A DNA stretch of 64,000 bases. Origin: Vandiemenella viatica (taxonomy: Eukaryota; Arthropoda; Insecta; Orthoptera; Morabidae). The DNA lies in contig CM061919.1 of assembly GCA_031002005.1 (NCBI GenBank), forward strand, positions 227,600,739-227,664,738, read 5' to 3'. This document shows, one piece after another, positions 11,337 to 22,181 of this stretch. A program made the position numbers and the translations under genes. The notes below the pieces were generated by a model that worked only from the letters and a program-made list of their open reading frames with translations, had not been told where the DNA came from and did not search any database. Numbering within the stretch: position 1 is the stretch's first letter; every line of letters begins with the position of its first letter.

Positions 11337-11780
11337 TGTTCAGTCTGCCAGTAAAGGCCCCTGCCAGGCAGACCTCACACACAACGCGCCTGCACGCCGG
11401 GATACATATACGACTCCAAACAGGCGCAGAGACATCAAAACAAACCAGGAAAACAAATAGAATCATCTAGAAGCTAAGTGGGACTATTTCTTACAGAGGT
11501 CGCCGTACTACCACACAACGGAATTCCTGCGCCAGGCCGCCTATATAAGCGTAGCCGGCCGCTCCACCGCCAGTTCCGGCCTGACCGCGGAACCAGCTTC
11601 AACTACAGAAGACCACCGGAAGTTCGCGAGAAGTAGAAGCCGTCTCTCTCTACCCCGGATCAGGACCAGGCTAAATTTCTCGACGGTCATCCGCTAACTG
11701 TACCACATTTGTTATTGTTTACCAGTGTTTTGTGTACATAGTAATAAACCTCAAGGAACCATTAAGTGTAGTTCACTTCA
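11337..11780 (+). repeat. 5' LTR of the gypsy element
   Basis: 444 bp, starting TGTTCAGTCTGCC and ending GTTCACTTCA. It contains a TATA box (TATATAAG, 11542-11549) and a polyadenylation signal (AATAAA, 11743-11748), which fits the U3-R-U5 layout. It is nearly identical to 16634-17075, differing by C/T in the ACAACGYGCC segment and by one extra TC in the CTCTCT run. Confidence 0.95.
11542..11549 (+). promoter_or_regulatory. TATA box in the 5' LTR
   Basis: TATATAAG lies about 200 bp before the AATAAA signal. It is the likely core promoter driving the retrotransposon transcript. The same motif sits at 16839-16846 in the 3' LTR. Confidence 0.65.
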
Positions 11781-11781
11781 G

Positions 11782-11798
11782 TGGCGACAAGGTTGGGA
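11782..11798 (+). other. Candidate primer-binding site
   Basis: TGGCGACAAGGTTGGGA begins one base after the 5' LTR and opens with TGG, the complement of a tRNA CCA end. I could not assign the tRNA species. Confidence 0.6.
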
Positions 11799-11816
11799 TA
11801 AGAACTCTCGACCATC

Positions 11817-12840
11817 ATGGCTACGCCAGCAGCACCTACGGAATGGCAACAGTTCCTCCAAGGACTTCTACATCAGTTCTTCGAATCTCAGAGACAACTG
11901 ATTGCGGAAGTCAGGAATCTCCGCCAACCCACGGCCCCGCCTCCGTTCCCAGCATTCAACGACGACGTCGAAGAATGGGAGACCTACGAGAAGCGCATAA
12001 AACAACACTTCGCAATTCATCACATATCCAAAGAAGAACCAGCGTGCATATTTCCTTTCCTGGAACCAATCAAGATGTATGTCTTGCTCACCAAACTCAG
12101 CCACAAGACCCCGACACCCTCACCTTCACGACCATCTGTACGAACTGAATGCATACTACAGACGCCGGTACCATGTCGTCGCGGCCCGCGTCGAATTCTA
12201 TCAATGCCGGAAGAAGCCCGATCAGACGTATCGCCAGTGGGCGGCCGAACTCCAAGGCCTTAGCAGAAAATGTAAGTTTCAAACTCGTTGTTCCCACGAA
12301 TCCTACGCCGACGACATGGTGCGTGATCACATCATACAGGCTGCACCAGATGCCGCACTCCGGCATGACGCCCTCAAGTTAGAGGACCCATCCCTGGAGC
12401 AGGTCATCGAACTTGCCTACAAATTCGAAATATCTACGGCCGCAGATCGCCGCCTGGAGTCCTGGGCGGATGTGGCCGCAATCCGAACCGACGTAGAGGA
12501 CACACAGGACGTCGCCGCCATCCAGAGCTCCCAGTCGCGCTCCTCCCGACACCACAACCGGGGACCGCTTCCTCAGAAGGACATCGAACCGGCCCGTTCC
12601 GGCAGGGGCACCAAGTCTCGGCAGCAGCAGCGGATCCCGCAGCGCCGACGCCGCAGCCCGCTCCGCCTACCCTCCTGCCCCGCCTGTTATTCAGCACATG
12701 AGAGGGAAAATTGTCCGGATCGTTGGGCTGAATGCTCACGTTGCGGCAAGGAAGGACACCTGGCGTCCGTCTGCCGCACCAACACCACCAATGCCAATCC
12801 CGGCTCTCGCCGCCCAGGGTCTTACCAAGACAGGTTGAGC
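11817..12840 (+). pseudogene. gypsy gag (capsid and zinc knuckles), frame-broken
   Basis: Starts with ATG at 11817, 37 bp after the LTR end, reading MATPAAPTEWQQFLQGLL. The capsid-like segment contains FPAFNDDVEEWETYEKRI, typical of insect gypsy gag. The frame changes twice, near 12095-12110 and near 12140, each time by loss of one base, then runs on in frame 1. Two zinc knuckles follow: C-x2-C-x3-H-x4-C at 12676-12714 (atypical spacing) and C-x2-C-x4-H-x4-C at 12733-12774. Gag continues into pol in the same frame without a stop. Confidence 0.88.
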
Positions 12841-14362
12841 GGCGCACCTATGGATATCAATCAGGTAGACACTTCCACAGCATCCAAACTTTTTATTGAC
12901 GTTACGGTCAATGGCAAGCCCCTGCGCCTACAAGTCGACACAGGAGCAGCAGTCTCATTGCTTAATTATACTACTTATGTGCAAATTGGCTCGCCCCCCC
13001 TCTCGCCGGCCCCCAAGCGCCTCCTGACATACAACAAACAGGAAATAGCACTCCTGGGACAATTCACAGCAAACGTCATGTATAAGTCTGTACATCGTTC
13101 AGTCCCCTTTTTAGTAGTTAACAGTTCTCTCACAGCAGACTTATTTGGACTGGACGCTTTCCGCTTATTCGGATTTTCAATTGAGGATAACATACACCTC
13201 GTATCTCAGCATGTTCCTTTTCCTGAAGTGGACGCCCTTTGCACCGAGTTTCAGGACCTGTTCTCACCAGGCGTCGGCTGTGCAAAGGACTTCGAAGCAT
13301 CACTCCAACTCCGGCCGGACGTACGGCCTCGATACTTCCGGGCACGCCAGGTACCCGTAGCGCTTCAACAACCACTTCAGGAAGAACTTCAACGTCTCCA
13401 AGACGAAGGGATCCTCCAGCCGGTGCGGTTCAGCCCCTGGGCCACGCCGTTGGTCATAGTTCAGAAGCCAGGACGCCGCTTACGTCTCTGTGGTGACTTT
13501 AAGACCACCGTCAACCCGCATCTGCTGGTAGACGACTATCCACTTCCGAGACCGGACGACCTCTTCCGTAAACTAGCAGGAGGTACCTACTTTACAAAAA
13601 TTGACCTGGCAGAAGCATACCTTCAAATCCCTTTGGATATCCAGTCCCGACAATACACAGTCATCAACACTCCCTCTGGCCTCTTCCAACTCAACCGGCT
13701 CATGTTCGGCTTGGCCAGTGCTCCAGCGATTTTTCAACGGTATCTCGAACAACTTCTCCAGGATATTCCGGGATGCATCAACTATCTCGACGACATAGTC
13801 GTCACGGGACCCTCCGCTGCCGAACACATGACCAACCTCCGCCTACTCTTCCTCCGCCTCCGTGCAGCAGGATTAAATGCAACCTTTCCAAGTGTCAATT
13901 TTTTCAACAATCCATTTCCTACCTGGGTCACATCATCGCTCAGGAAGGCATTTCCCCAGCATTTTCCTATGTGGACGCTATTTCCAACTTACCTCGGCCT
14001 CAGGATCTACATCAGTTGAAATCTTTTTTAGGCAAGATTTCATACTACAGAAAATTTATACCCTCAGCAGCACAAGTGGCAGCACCCCTGTACCACCTCT
14101 GTCGCAAGAATGTCCCGTTCCGTTGGACCCCAGCTTGCGAGACCGCATTCCACACCCTTAAACAGCAGCTCAAGTCCGCAGCATGCCTCATGCCATACAC
14201 TCCAAACCTCCCCTTGATACTTGCCACAGATGCATCCGATTACGGTGTGGGGGCAGTTCTGTCTCATAAATTACCAGATGGCACGGAACGCCCCGTAGCT
14301 ACATCTCCAAAGCCCTATCGGCTGCTCAGCTTAAATATTCTCAAATCGAGAAAGAGGCGCTA
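12841..14362 (+). pseudogene. gypsy pol: protease, reverse transcriptase, start of RNase H, frame-broken
   Basis: The aspartic protease active site DTGA is at 12937-12948. RT follows with LRLCGDFKTTVNP, FTKIDLAEAYLQIPL, FGLASAPAIFQRYL and the catalytic YLDD at 13783-13794. The frame shifts by one lost base at about 13872, within an A-run, and the thumb and connection (YLGHII, FLGKISYYRKFIP) continue in the next frame. RNase H begins with ATDASDYGVGAVLS near 14226. A further one-base loss near 14300 changes frame before the IEKEAL block. The transposon at 14363 then splits RNase H. There are no in-frame stops apart from those due to the shifts. Confidence 0.9.
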
Positions 14363-14824
14363 TAGTCCGCTCCACGAACGATGGCGGGTCACGCAGAGAG
14401 AGAGAGAGAGAAACAGGACTGACGTAGAATATCCGATGCTGCCGCGTTTAACTATTAGCAGTACAGTTCTAAGGCTAGTGTCATACTCTTTAGCAGTTCT
14501 CTCTTGAGCTTTGGCAACGTCGCAGATCGGCCCTCTCTCGTCTGCTTCGCGCTTAAAATGCTTATATACTTTAAAAACTTGGTTTTTGCTTTGACTATGC
14601 AGAACCTTACGCTTATGCTGCTCATCTTCCATTATTTAGAATAGGAATTATCGCAATGCTCACTGATTTACAACCGTCTACTTCACAAAAACATCGCATT
14701 CGACACTCGTGTTACCACGACAGGCGCTGGATTGTTAATGAATGTGATTGGCTACTGGCAGAGTGATGACGTACATGCGCAGAGCCTCGCTAAACTGGGC
14801 CGCCATCGTTCGTGGAGCGCACTA
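14363..14824 (-). mobile_element. Tc1/mariner-type non-autonomous element inserted in the gypsy RNase H
   Basis: 462 bp with TIRs of about 26 bp (TAGTSCGCTCCACGAACGAT and on) at both ends, flanked by a TA duplication (14361-14362 and 14825-14826). Taking out the element plus one TA would leave an uninterrupted coding frame on both sides, which proves it inserted into an existing gypsy copy. A GA microsatellite lies near the left end (14395-14411). The minus strand carries a truncated transposase N-terminus. Confidence 0.92.
14430..14632 (-). pseudogene. Transposase N-terminal HTH remnant
   Basis: The minus strand from 14632 encodes about 65 residues: MEDEQHKRKVLHSQSKNQV, then FKVYKHFKREADERG, AQERTAKEYDTSLRTV and LIVKRG. 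The 'vYkyFk..A..g....aqeRtA...g.S..TV.rI' pattern resembles the N-terminal helix-turn-helix of a group of insect DDE transposases (Tc1/mariner-like). The DDE domain is absent, so the element is an internal-deletion derivative. Residues beyond LIVKRG run into the TIR. Confidence 0.65.
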
Positions 14825-14826
14825 TA

Positions 14827-16651
14827 GCTATTGTTTTTGCCTGCTCCAAATTCTATTCCCTTTTATATGGGATTCTCTTTCATCTCATTACCGACCACAA
14901 GCCACTCCTATCACTATTTGATCCGTCCCAACACGTCCTGCCTACCAAAACATCCCACCGCATCCAGCGTTGGGCACTATTCCTGTCCCAGTTCAGATAT
15001 ACCATGCATTTCCGTACCACCTCCAGGCATGCCAATGCAGACGCCTTATCCAGACTACCGCAGGGACCAGACCTTGCCTTCGACAAGTCGGAACTTCTGG
15101 TGTTCCAGATCGACGATGACATACAAGAAGCACTGAAGATATTTCCAGTCACGGCCTCAAAAGTCGCGGCAGCCACAGGGGAGGACCCCCTCCTCCGTGT
15201 CACCACATCCAACACGGGTGGCAAACACGTTCCCCTCCACGCCATCATCAAGACCTCAAGTTCTACTACTCCATCCGCCACCAGCTCTCAGTAGTAGAGG
15301 GAGTGCTCCTCCGCACAGAACCAAATTCCACCCCGAGGGTCGTCGTTCCGAGATCCCTACAACCGACAATCCTCCAAACTCTCCACCAAGGACACTGGGG
15401 AATTGCCCGCACCAAATCCCTTGCCAGACGCCATGTATTCTGGATCGGCCTTACCACGGATGTCACGAAGATGGTGCGGCGCTGTACCATCTGTGCCCAA
15501 CAACTGCCCCGCCCCCCTCAAAAGTTCCTTTCCTGGCCAGCACCGTCCGGACCCTGGGAACGCATTCACCTCGACTTCGCTGGCCCATTCCTAGGCCACC
15601 AGTGGCTCCTAGTGACGGATGCCTTTTCCCACTTCCCATATGTCGTCCGTTGCTCCACAATCACTACAGAGGTCACCATTTCAGCCCTCACGAAGATCTT
15701 TTCCATCGAAGGATTACCATACGCTATCGTCACAGATAACGGACCGCAATTTCGAAGTCGGGAATTCCTATCCTTCTGTACCGCCAACAATATCCAACAC
15801 CTCCTCACCCCGCCCTTCCACCCCCAATCTAACGGGGAGGCGGAACGGCTAGTCAGAACATTCAAACCCAAATGACCAAATACACCACAAGTCACAAACT
15901 CGAAGAGGCATTGACACTCTTCCTCAGTTCCTATCGAACCACTCCAGTGGGGGCCAAAAGCCCGGCGGAATTGCTACATGGCCGCCAACCTCGCACTCTC
16001 CTCCATCTCCTCTTACCCCCGCCCAAAGTACAGGTACCTTCGGGCCCATTCCGTTTCACCCCGGGCTCCCTAGTATGGGCCCGCGGGTTTGGCTCCCGGG
16101 CCGGTTGGCTTCCGGGGGTCATCCAGCGGCCCCGGGGCCGCCAACTGTTCGACGTCAGCCTGGATGGCCGGATAGTGCGACGCCATCGAAACCAACTACG
16201 TCCCCGCTACCCCACGGCACCGTCCTCTTCCACCACGGCACGGCCATCCACTTCTTCCTCTCCTTCCCTGCCACCTCCACCACTCCTGCCGTCTAACCGT
16301 TGCTCAGGGACAGTTACAGCGCCACCAACGACGCCACAACCTGTCGGTCGCTCCGACACCCTTCAGCCGCAGCCTCTCGACCACCTGCGGGGACCATCTT
16401 CAGCGCCCCCCGTACAGCCCCCGGCCATCGACGCCGACGAACCGATGCCGTTAGCTCCACAAGTACCTCCACCACAACCTGCACCACGACGCAGGTCGGC
16501 ACGCATCGCCAGGGGAACAGCTCCGTACTCCACTGGAGGTAGCCTTCATAGTCTGCTCCAGGGCGCCGCGGCAGACGACCTCGCAGACGTCGCAGACATA
16601 GCTTCTCCCCCCCTCCCCCCCGGGAGGGAGGTATGTTCAGTCTGCCAGTAA
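14827..16651 (+). pseudogene. gypsy pol: rest of RNase H, integrase, C-terminal tail, frame-broken
   Basis: It resumes with AIVFACSKFYSLLYG and HLITDHKPLLSLF (RNase H end). One-base losses change the frame near 15200 and again near 15868, in an A-run. Integrase has the HHCC zinc-binding region (about 15385-15500, with GHWG and CTIC) and the catalytic triad D in HLDFAGP (about 15569), D in VTDNGPQF (about 15728) and E in SNGEAER (about 15834). The proline/serine-rich C-terminal tail runs to a stop at 16649-16651, 18 bp inside the 3' LTR. Confidence 0.9.
16622..16633 (+). other. Polypurine tract
   Basis: GGGAGGGAGGTA sits immediately before the 3' LTR and is preceded by a C-rich run. It is the expected plus-strand priming site. 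Confidence 0.7.
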
Positions 16652-17075
16652 AGGCCCCTGCCAGGCAGACCTCACACACAACGTGCCTGCACGCCGGGAT
16701 ACATATACGACTCCAAACAGGCGCAGAGACATCAAAACAAACCAGGAAAACAAATAGAATCATCTAGAAGCTAAGTGGGACTATTTCTTACAGAGGTCGC
16801 CGTACTACCACACAACGGAATTCCTGCGCCAGGCCGCCTATATAAGCGTAGCCGGCCGCTCCACCGCCAGTTCCGGCCTGACCGCGGAACCAGCTTCAAC
16901 TACAGAAGACCACCGGAAGTTCGCGAGAAGTAGAAGCCGTCTCTCTACCCCGGATCAGGACCAGGCTAAATTTCTCGACGGTCATCCGCTAACTGTACCA
17001 CATTTGTTATTGTTTACCAGTGTTTTGTGTACATAGTAATAAACCTCAAGGAACCATTAAGTGTAGTTCACTTCA
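16634..17075 (+). repeat. 3' LTR of the gypsy element
   Basis: 442 bp, nearly identical to the 5' LTR. It has TATATAAG at 16839-16846 and AATAAA at 17038-17043. The pol stop codon falls within its first 18 bases. Confidence 0.95.
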
Positions 17076-17082
17076 TATAGTT

Positions 17083-17190
17083 TAACTGTTAAGTGCTTAT
17101 GAATGAAAATACCCGCTGAGAAAACGATTCGAACTGACTTGTCTCCAGTCAGACAATTTAACAACCGATCCACCAGGCAGCTTTCGTAAT
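17083..17190 (-). repeat. Second tRNA-derived SINE family, partial
   Basis: The minus strand reads GCCTGGTGGATCGGTTGTTA (box A region), GACTGGAGACAAGTCAGTTC and TCGAATCG (box B), then CTCAGCGGGTATTTTCAT. It matches the better copy at 38200-38390 in order and spacing, so it belongs to that family rather than being a tRNA gene. Confidence 0.6.
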
Positions 17191-18670
17191 AAATTATCAA
17201 AGACATATTAAATTTTTTATACATATTAACTATTAAAAATAACTGTAATACGATTATATCAATCTTGTACTGGGCGTATGGTCGGTACGGAATGACAATA
17301 ACAATTAAAAATCTATAAAATAGATGGATCCTTCGAAGAGAAGTACCATATTAGTTCAGTTTCCACAGTAGTTCTATCGATTATTTTTCAGAAAACTCTG
17401 TCTCGTAAACTCGTGCGTCAAACCTTCCAGCCATTCCCAAATGATGTAGTCTTACGCTGCCGTCTCTGCTAATTATATATAGTTCGGTTTTGCAGGTGAG
17501 GCCGCATTTTTCAGTAATTCTGAAGCGTGACAGAGGAAAGTTTAGTGGGATAAATAAAAACGCGGAATAACCCGCAAAACGGAGATATAGCAAAATGTTT
17601 TTAATTATCCAGCCAACTATAACAGCAGTTTCGATAAAAACGTCAGATATTCTGTCGACGCACGCTATAGACACTTTTGCATTATTAAAGTTGTTTACGT
17701 GCGAAGCAAAAGAATAAGAATAGGACCTTGCGAATAATCATTGTTGTTTTTTGGATGCCTAATGCGAATTTTTTGGTCCTAAAGAACATCGCTATATCGG
17801 ACTGGACGAAAAAGCAAAGCCATATTTTAAGATACAGTGTAATCTGCGGCTGTACCGTTAAAATCTCTGGTGTGTTACTGCAGGAAAACATTCCAAGGAA
17901 AACATTCTCAAGGAAAAACATGCCGATTTTATGCGTCTCACTTAAACATTTGTTAAGAAACCGTCCATTGCAAGTTTACAAAAAAAAAAAAAAAAAAGTA
18001 ATTACACGTTTTTCCTACTTTTCTGTATTTATTATTATAACGGTCCTGGTACACAGACCTTTAATGAAATTGTATTTTAAGAATTATTTGTAGCAGGCTG
18101 GGAGTTGAGTAAATATGTTTTTATACATTTTTCTTGGCAATTAATGGTGGATTTGTGTAAATGAACCTCGTTTTATGGAAAGAAACTATGTAAATACTAT
18201 TAAATATGTTCAAGGGCAGTACTATACATGAAACATTGATTAAAAGTTTGTAATTCTAAGCATTGATGTGAGCTACAATGTTTAGAAGACAATTTGGACT
18301 GGTTTATGTAGATAATTTTGTGTGTAAATATCTTTAATTTTTATTTCTGTGCATTTCATAATGATTTTCTATATTGTTTTAATTGTTTAAGTATTGTTAG
18401 AATTCGAGAAACATCGCTCAGAAGTCTTTGAATTATTCTGGAATTTTAAAGCGTATACTATAAGCGATCGGCAGAGACGAGTTAGTTAAGATTTAGTTTA
18501 GTTGGTGCAAGTTATAATCGCTGGAGCATTTGTACGTAGTATCTTAGTATGAAGTCCGATGCCTTTGAAAAAACAATTAACAAACGTGAAAGTGATTCTT
18601 TTTGGACTAATTATTTCATTTAAAAGAGATACCTATCATTGCTCTTCACTTTAAAAAAAAATTCTGGGTA
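17191..18670. other. Unassigned AT-rich intergenic DNA
   Basis: Open frames at 17381-18093 have no recognisable domain. An A-run lies at 17981-17997. No repeat ends were identified. Confidence 0.4.
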
Positions 18671-18776
18671 TAACAGAAATGAATACACGACATTTTAGGG
18701 ATTTACAACCCGCCAGTGAGGCTCCACCCACTGGATCGAGGAGGTTCGACGGGACCAGGCACGACCCCAGGCTCGC

Positions 18777-18866
18777 GCGTACCGGCCGTCCTGACTGCGA
18801 TTTAGGCTGTTTTCCGCAGTTACCAAGGCGGATGCCGAGACGGTCATCAATCTCCGCCCCATAAAC
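18777..18866 (-). repeat. Dispersed repeat, shared with 39009-39100
   Basis: The minus strand (GGCGGAGATTGATGACCGTC, CATCCGCCTTGGTAACTG, AATCGCAGTCAGGACGGCCG) matches the plus strand at 39009-39100 with scattered differences. This could be the core of a SINE. An A-run follows at 18880-18894. The family is not recognised. Confidence 0.5.
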
Positions 18867-19149
18867 TACATATTTCTAAAAAAAAAAAAAAAACATTTAC
18901 CACACACAGAACATAGTTACACATTCCGAAGTCAGACTACAACACCTCATTTCCCCATTTGTACGCAGTATGACCTGGCAGTCGGCGTAAAATGCTTGGC
19001 GTCTACAAGGGTATGAGACCGTAAACCAAAACTTCAAAGTTGACCATGCCAGCGGTGATGTAAAACTCAAAGGCAGACGACCCCCTATTGTTGGAATAAG
19101 GTTGTGAAGATACATATTAGGGATTTACGGTTCATCGATGACGTGATCA

Positions 19150-19335
19150 TTAGGGCTGCCAGAGAATTCTTCCCAACGAATTGGAAAGAATTTGGACTTG
19201 CCTTTTGAAGTTATCACGCTGTCATTCACTTGGAGTTATTTCGGTTTTTCTTGGTTTCCAGATGGGATTCCAACCCGCGTCATCCCGAATGCGAAGCCAG
19301 AGCGTTACCGCAGACACATCACCACTGGTTATATT
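19150..19335 (-). repeat. tRNA-derived SINE, diverged
   Basis: A minus-strand copy with CCAGATGGGATTCCAACCCG (box B region), ATGCGAAGCCAGAGCGTTAC and the GGTTTCC body. It is clearly more diverged than the copies at 41861 or 42862. Confidence 0.65.
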
Positions 19336-19609
19336 TTCATTAATTTTTTCCACAGTAAAATCATTTTAAATACTTTTGAAGCTGAGGTAGTTTCAAGTCC
19401 AGCAATTCTCAAGTGTTCCAAATTCTATACTAATTAGTTGACGTAAGGCTTAGATTGTTCCGAAGTGGGCGGTCTGTTCCCTTCATCCCGCACCTACAAT
19501 TTAACGTGGAATACGAACCACGCAGCGTCCCTGCGTAGCTCATATGAGCAAAGCAAAACAAGTAAAAAGTTCCAGGTGGTCGCCAGAATTCAAACCCGAG
19601 TTTAGATTT

Positions 19610-19822
19610 TTTTTTCTGCTTTACGCGTGTAAGGGACTGGGGGCAAGGAACTGGAAGGAATTCGGCCATGGCGCTTTTGAAGGAACCATCCCGGAATTCG
19701 GCAAGTAAGAGTTGGGGAAATAATGGAAATCCAGAATCTGGATGGCAGGACTGGGTTTCGGTCCCGCGCCCCCCCCCCCCCCCCCCCCGAATGCGAGACC
19801 AGGTCATCCACCACGCTCGATA
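19610..19822 (-). repeat. tRNA-derived SINE with a C-run inside
   Basis: A minus-strand copy (GGAAGGAATTCGGCCATGGC, ACCATCCCGGAATTC). Box B is replaced by a run of about 20 C (19769-19788), probably an expanded homopolymer that needs checking. Confidence 0.7.
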
Positions 19823-20779
19823 TTTTGAATATCCATCGCATGAGCGCTTTCAACAATATTATCTTTGTTGTGTAGCTGTCTGATGTCCAAATGCTCAATA
19901 GTTTCATTTACTATTAGCTTCACATTCTATGTAAGACATGTAGGTAAAGTTGGGAAAATAGAAATTGTTTTTCAGTTGAGCTTTTCACCATCACCCCCCT
20001 CCAAAAATTAGAGGATGAAAATGTACTGTACATACGCAGAACCACTGACGGAAAAGTCGCCGAGATAGTCGTTCGTATTGAAGAGGGATGGACAGGCATT
20101 ATGAGCTACAGAAAGCATAGCTGCACATAACTTATTACGTGCTTACCTATTGCAAGTGTATCGCAACTTGTATCAGGGAAGACGAGGCATTAGTATTCTG
20201 GCGGTGCGCATAGACCTTTCACGTCCACGGCGTGTGCATCTGTTTATTTGGCACGACCTTATATCTCAAAGCCCACACGTCAGTTAGTACTTCGCAAAGA
20301 AATGTTGCGGTATCGGACAAGACCGTTTGTCAAATTCACTGGCTGTCTGGCCGAAGATGATATTCAAAGGTTCTCAGTTGGTATTTGCAGTAAGCATGTC
20401 GGTCACGAAACAATCTGTATCTGTCGCTAGGGGTAAAAAAAGATTAATTACATTTGTGCAGCTCAACGGCAATATTTGTATTGGAAAGTAGCCATATTAC
20501 ACGAACAAAGAAAGCAAACACATGTTCTCTGAGAAACTGATGTTTCCTACGGTTTACCCATGCATTCATCTGTTGTTCTGTTCCTTCTGCTCTTTAGCGG
20601 CAGAACATACCACTGCCAATCTAGGTAGGATGATTTTCTGCAAGTATAATGCTTCATTTTGCCTTAATATCCTGTCGGCTTTAGAATTCGTTGAAAAATG
20701 TGGTCTGCAAACTTGTAGACCACGATTGTAGATTACAGTGAAGATAAATGAGGAGGGCAGTCGAAAGTGAAGAACGTTA
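19823..20779. other. Unassigned intergenic DNA
   Basis: No element ends or coding motifs recognised. Confidence 0.4.
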
Positions 20780-20997
20780 AGGGCGTTCATTTTACGTGAG
20801 CTGTTTTTTCGGGAATCCGTACCCCCCCCCCCCTTTTCTGATGAGACTTCCTGGACGAACTAGTGATTTTTTTTTCTATCGTGTAGTTTAAGTGCGGTGA
20901 GACCCTGAGGACCCCTTTTTTTTAGCTATACTATTCTTAAAAAGGTGACGTGAGATTTCTGTCTATAACATCTCACGTAATTAAGGGACGCACCCCC
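20780..20997. mobile_element. Harbinger-like MITE, family A
   Basis: The ends are AGGGCGTTCATTTTACGTGAG (left) and, inverted, AGGGGGTGCGTCCCTTAATTACGTGAG (right), flanked by TTA at 20777-20779 and 20998-21000. A G/C-run and a GGGAATCC block match the TCCGGAAATCCGG block of the copy at 29889-30199. The 3-bp TTA/TAA duplication and GGG-type ends fit PIF/Harbinger. No coding capacity. Confidence 0.65.
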
Positions 20998-21146
20998 TTA
21001 GCCGCTGCAACCACCGCAACTGTTTGGTTGCAGGTGAATCGTTCGCCTCATCAAGAAAGGGCGTTATCACACACATCGGCAAAACCGGAGCCGCCGCCGG
21101 ATGCAATGTAATCAAATCAGAGCCTTCACACACAGTCAAACTAACA

Positions 21147-21373
21147 CAGGGCCGGCGTTAAGGGGGGGGGGAGGGTAAGCGGGTCAAATGTACCCGGGCC
21201 CGCCGGCTGATGGGGGGCCCCGATCTCTGGCTACAGGGGCCCAGGCCTCGAAGCCAAGAATCCGCGCCCATTGCCACCCGGCTAGATCGTAGAGCTTTTT
21301 TTAAATAAATAAATAAATAAATAAAAAGGTCGCCCATTTTACCCCGGGCCCGAAATTCCTAGCGCCGGCCCTG
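21147..21373. mobile_element. hAT-like MITE with 8-bp target duplication
   Basis: The ends CAGGGCCGGCG and CGCCGGCCCTG are inverted copies, flanked by AACTAACA (21139-21146) and GACTAACA (21374-21381), an 8-bp duplication with one mismatch. The 227-bp body is GC-rich with a G-run and an (AAAT)n stretch (21302-21325). CAG...CTG ends plus an 8-bp duplication indicate hAT. Confidence 0.85.
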
Positions 21374-21381
21374 GACTAACA

Positions 21382-21960
21382 TGTGTGTATTTGAAAATGG
21401 TAGCTACTGTAGCTTGGAAAGGATAATTCCGCAGATCACTTCTATGTAATTAGGCGCAGTGTCCGTTCTCACATTCATGTTTTTACTCTGCAATGGGCTC
21501 TAAAGGAGGAAAGTAGGAACCATTGCAGTAATGTGCTTGATTTTCTGATTGCGGAATACACGTTTCTACGACGGATAGTGCCTGCACAGGAGTGAAGTGC
21601 GCATGCGTACAATGTTCAGTGCATGCGAGCAGCTAAGGTAACGTCCTATCACATAACTATTCGCTACATCGTTCTGATGTATAAGTGTGAATATTTGTTT
21701 CATGAATAAACCTAAACTGCAACAAAAATGTTAAAACATAAATTGCTTTAATACTCACTGAAAATCACGGGTAGGCGTCAGATGATATCAGGAGTCGCCA
21801 TCATTACACAGTGATAGATGCGCCAGTATTTTTAGTTGTTTTTGTTTATTTATAGTCGTTTAATTTGTTTACTATAGTGATATTAAGGAAAAAGGAAACG
21901 GCTTTTAGGCAATATAAATAACAAATTATATGGAAAATACCCCTTCACTCACCAAAGTTA
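21382..21960. other. Unassigned intergenic DNA
   Basis: No recognisable element. Confidence 0.4.
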
Positions 21961-22181
21961 AAGGCTGCGGATAGTGTACAACAGAAGAGACGAACACAAA
22001 CATACAACATTTCGGTTTAAAACCTTACTCACGTAGGAGAGATCGTGCCGGGAGGTGTGTTCACACCTAAGTTTACATCATGGCTGACTACGCATTGGAG
22101 AACATGGTTACTAATAATTATTTTAGCAAAATTCTTTCAAATCTATTTATCGTTCGCTTTAATACACTGTACAGTTTTAAA

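Larger units (their letters stand above)
11337..17075 (+). mobile_element. Ty3/gypsy LTR retrotransposon, nearly complete, interrupted by a mariner-type insertion
   Basis: It has paired LTRs, a candidate primer-binding site, a gag-pol region in the order capsid, zinc knuckles, protease, RT, RNase H, integrase, and a purine-rich tract before the 3' LTR. No env-like ORF follows integrase. The LTRs differ by one substitution and one 2-bp indel over 444 bp, which implies a recent insertion. Flanks are TATT (11333-11336) and TATA (17076-17079), an imperfect 4-bp target duplication. Base composition inside (GC-rich) contrasts sharply with the AT-rich surroundings. Confidence 0.95.

Noticed and set aside
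16651..17075. An env gene in the gypsy element
   Set aside because: Integrase and its tail run directly into the 3' LTR; there is no space for another ORF.
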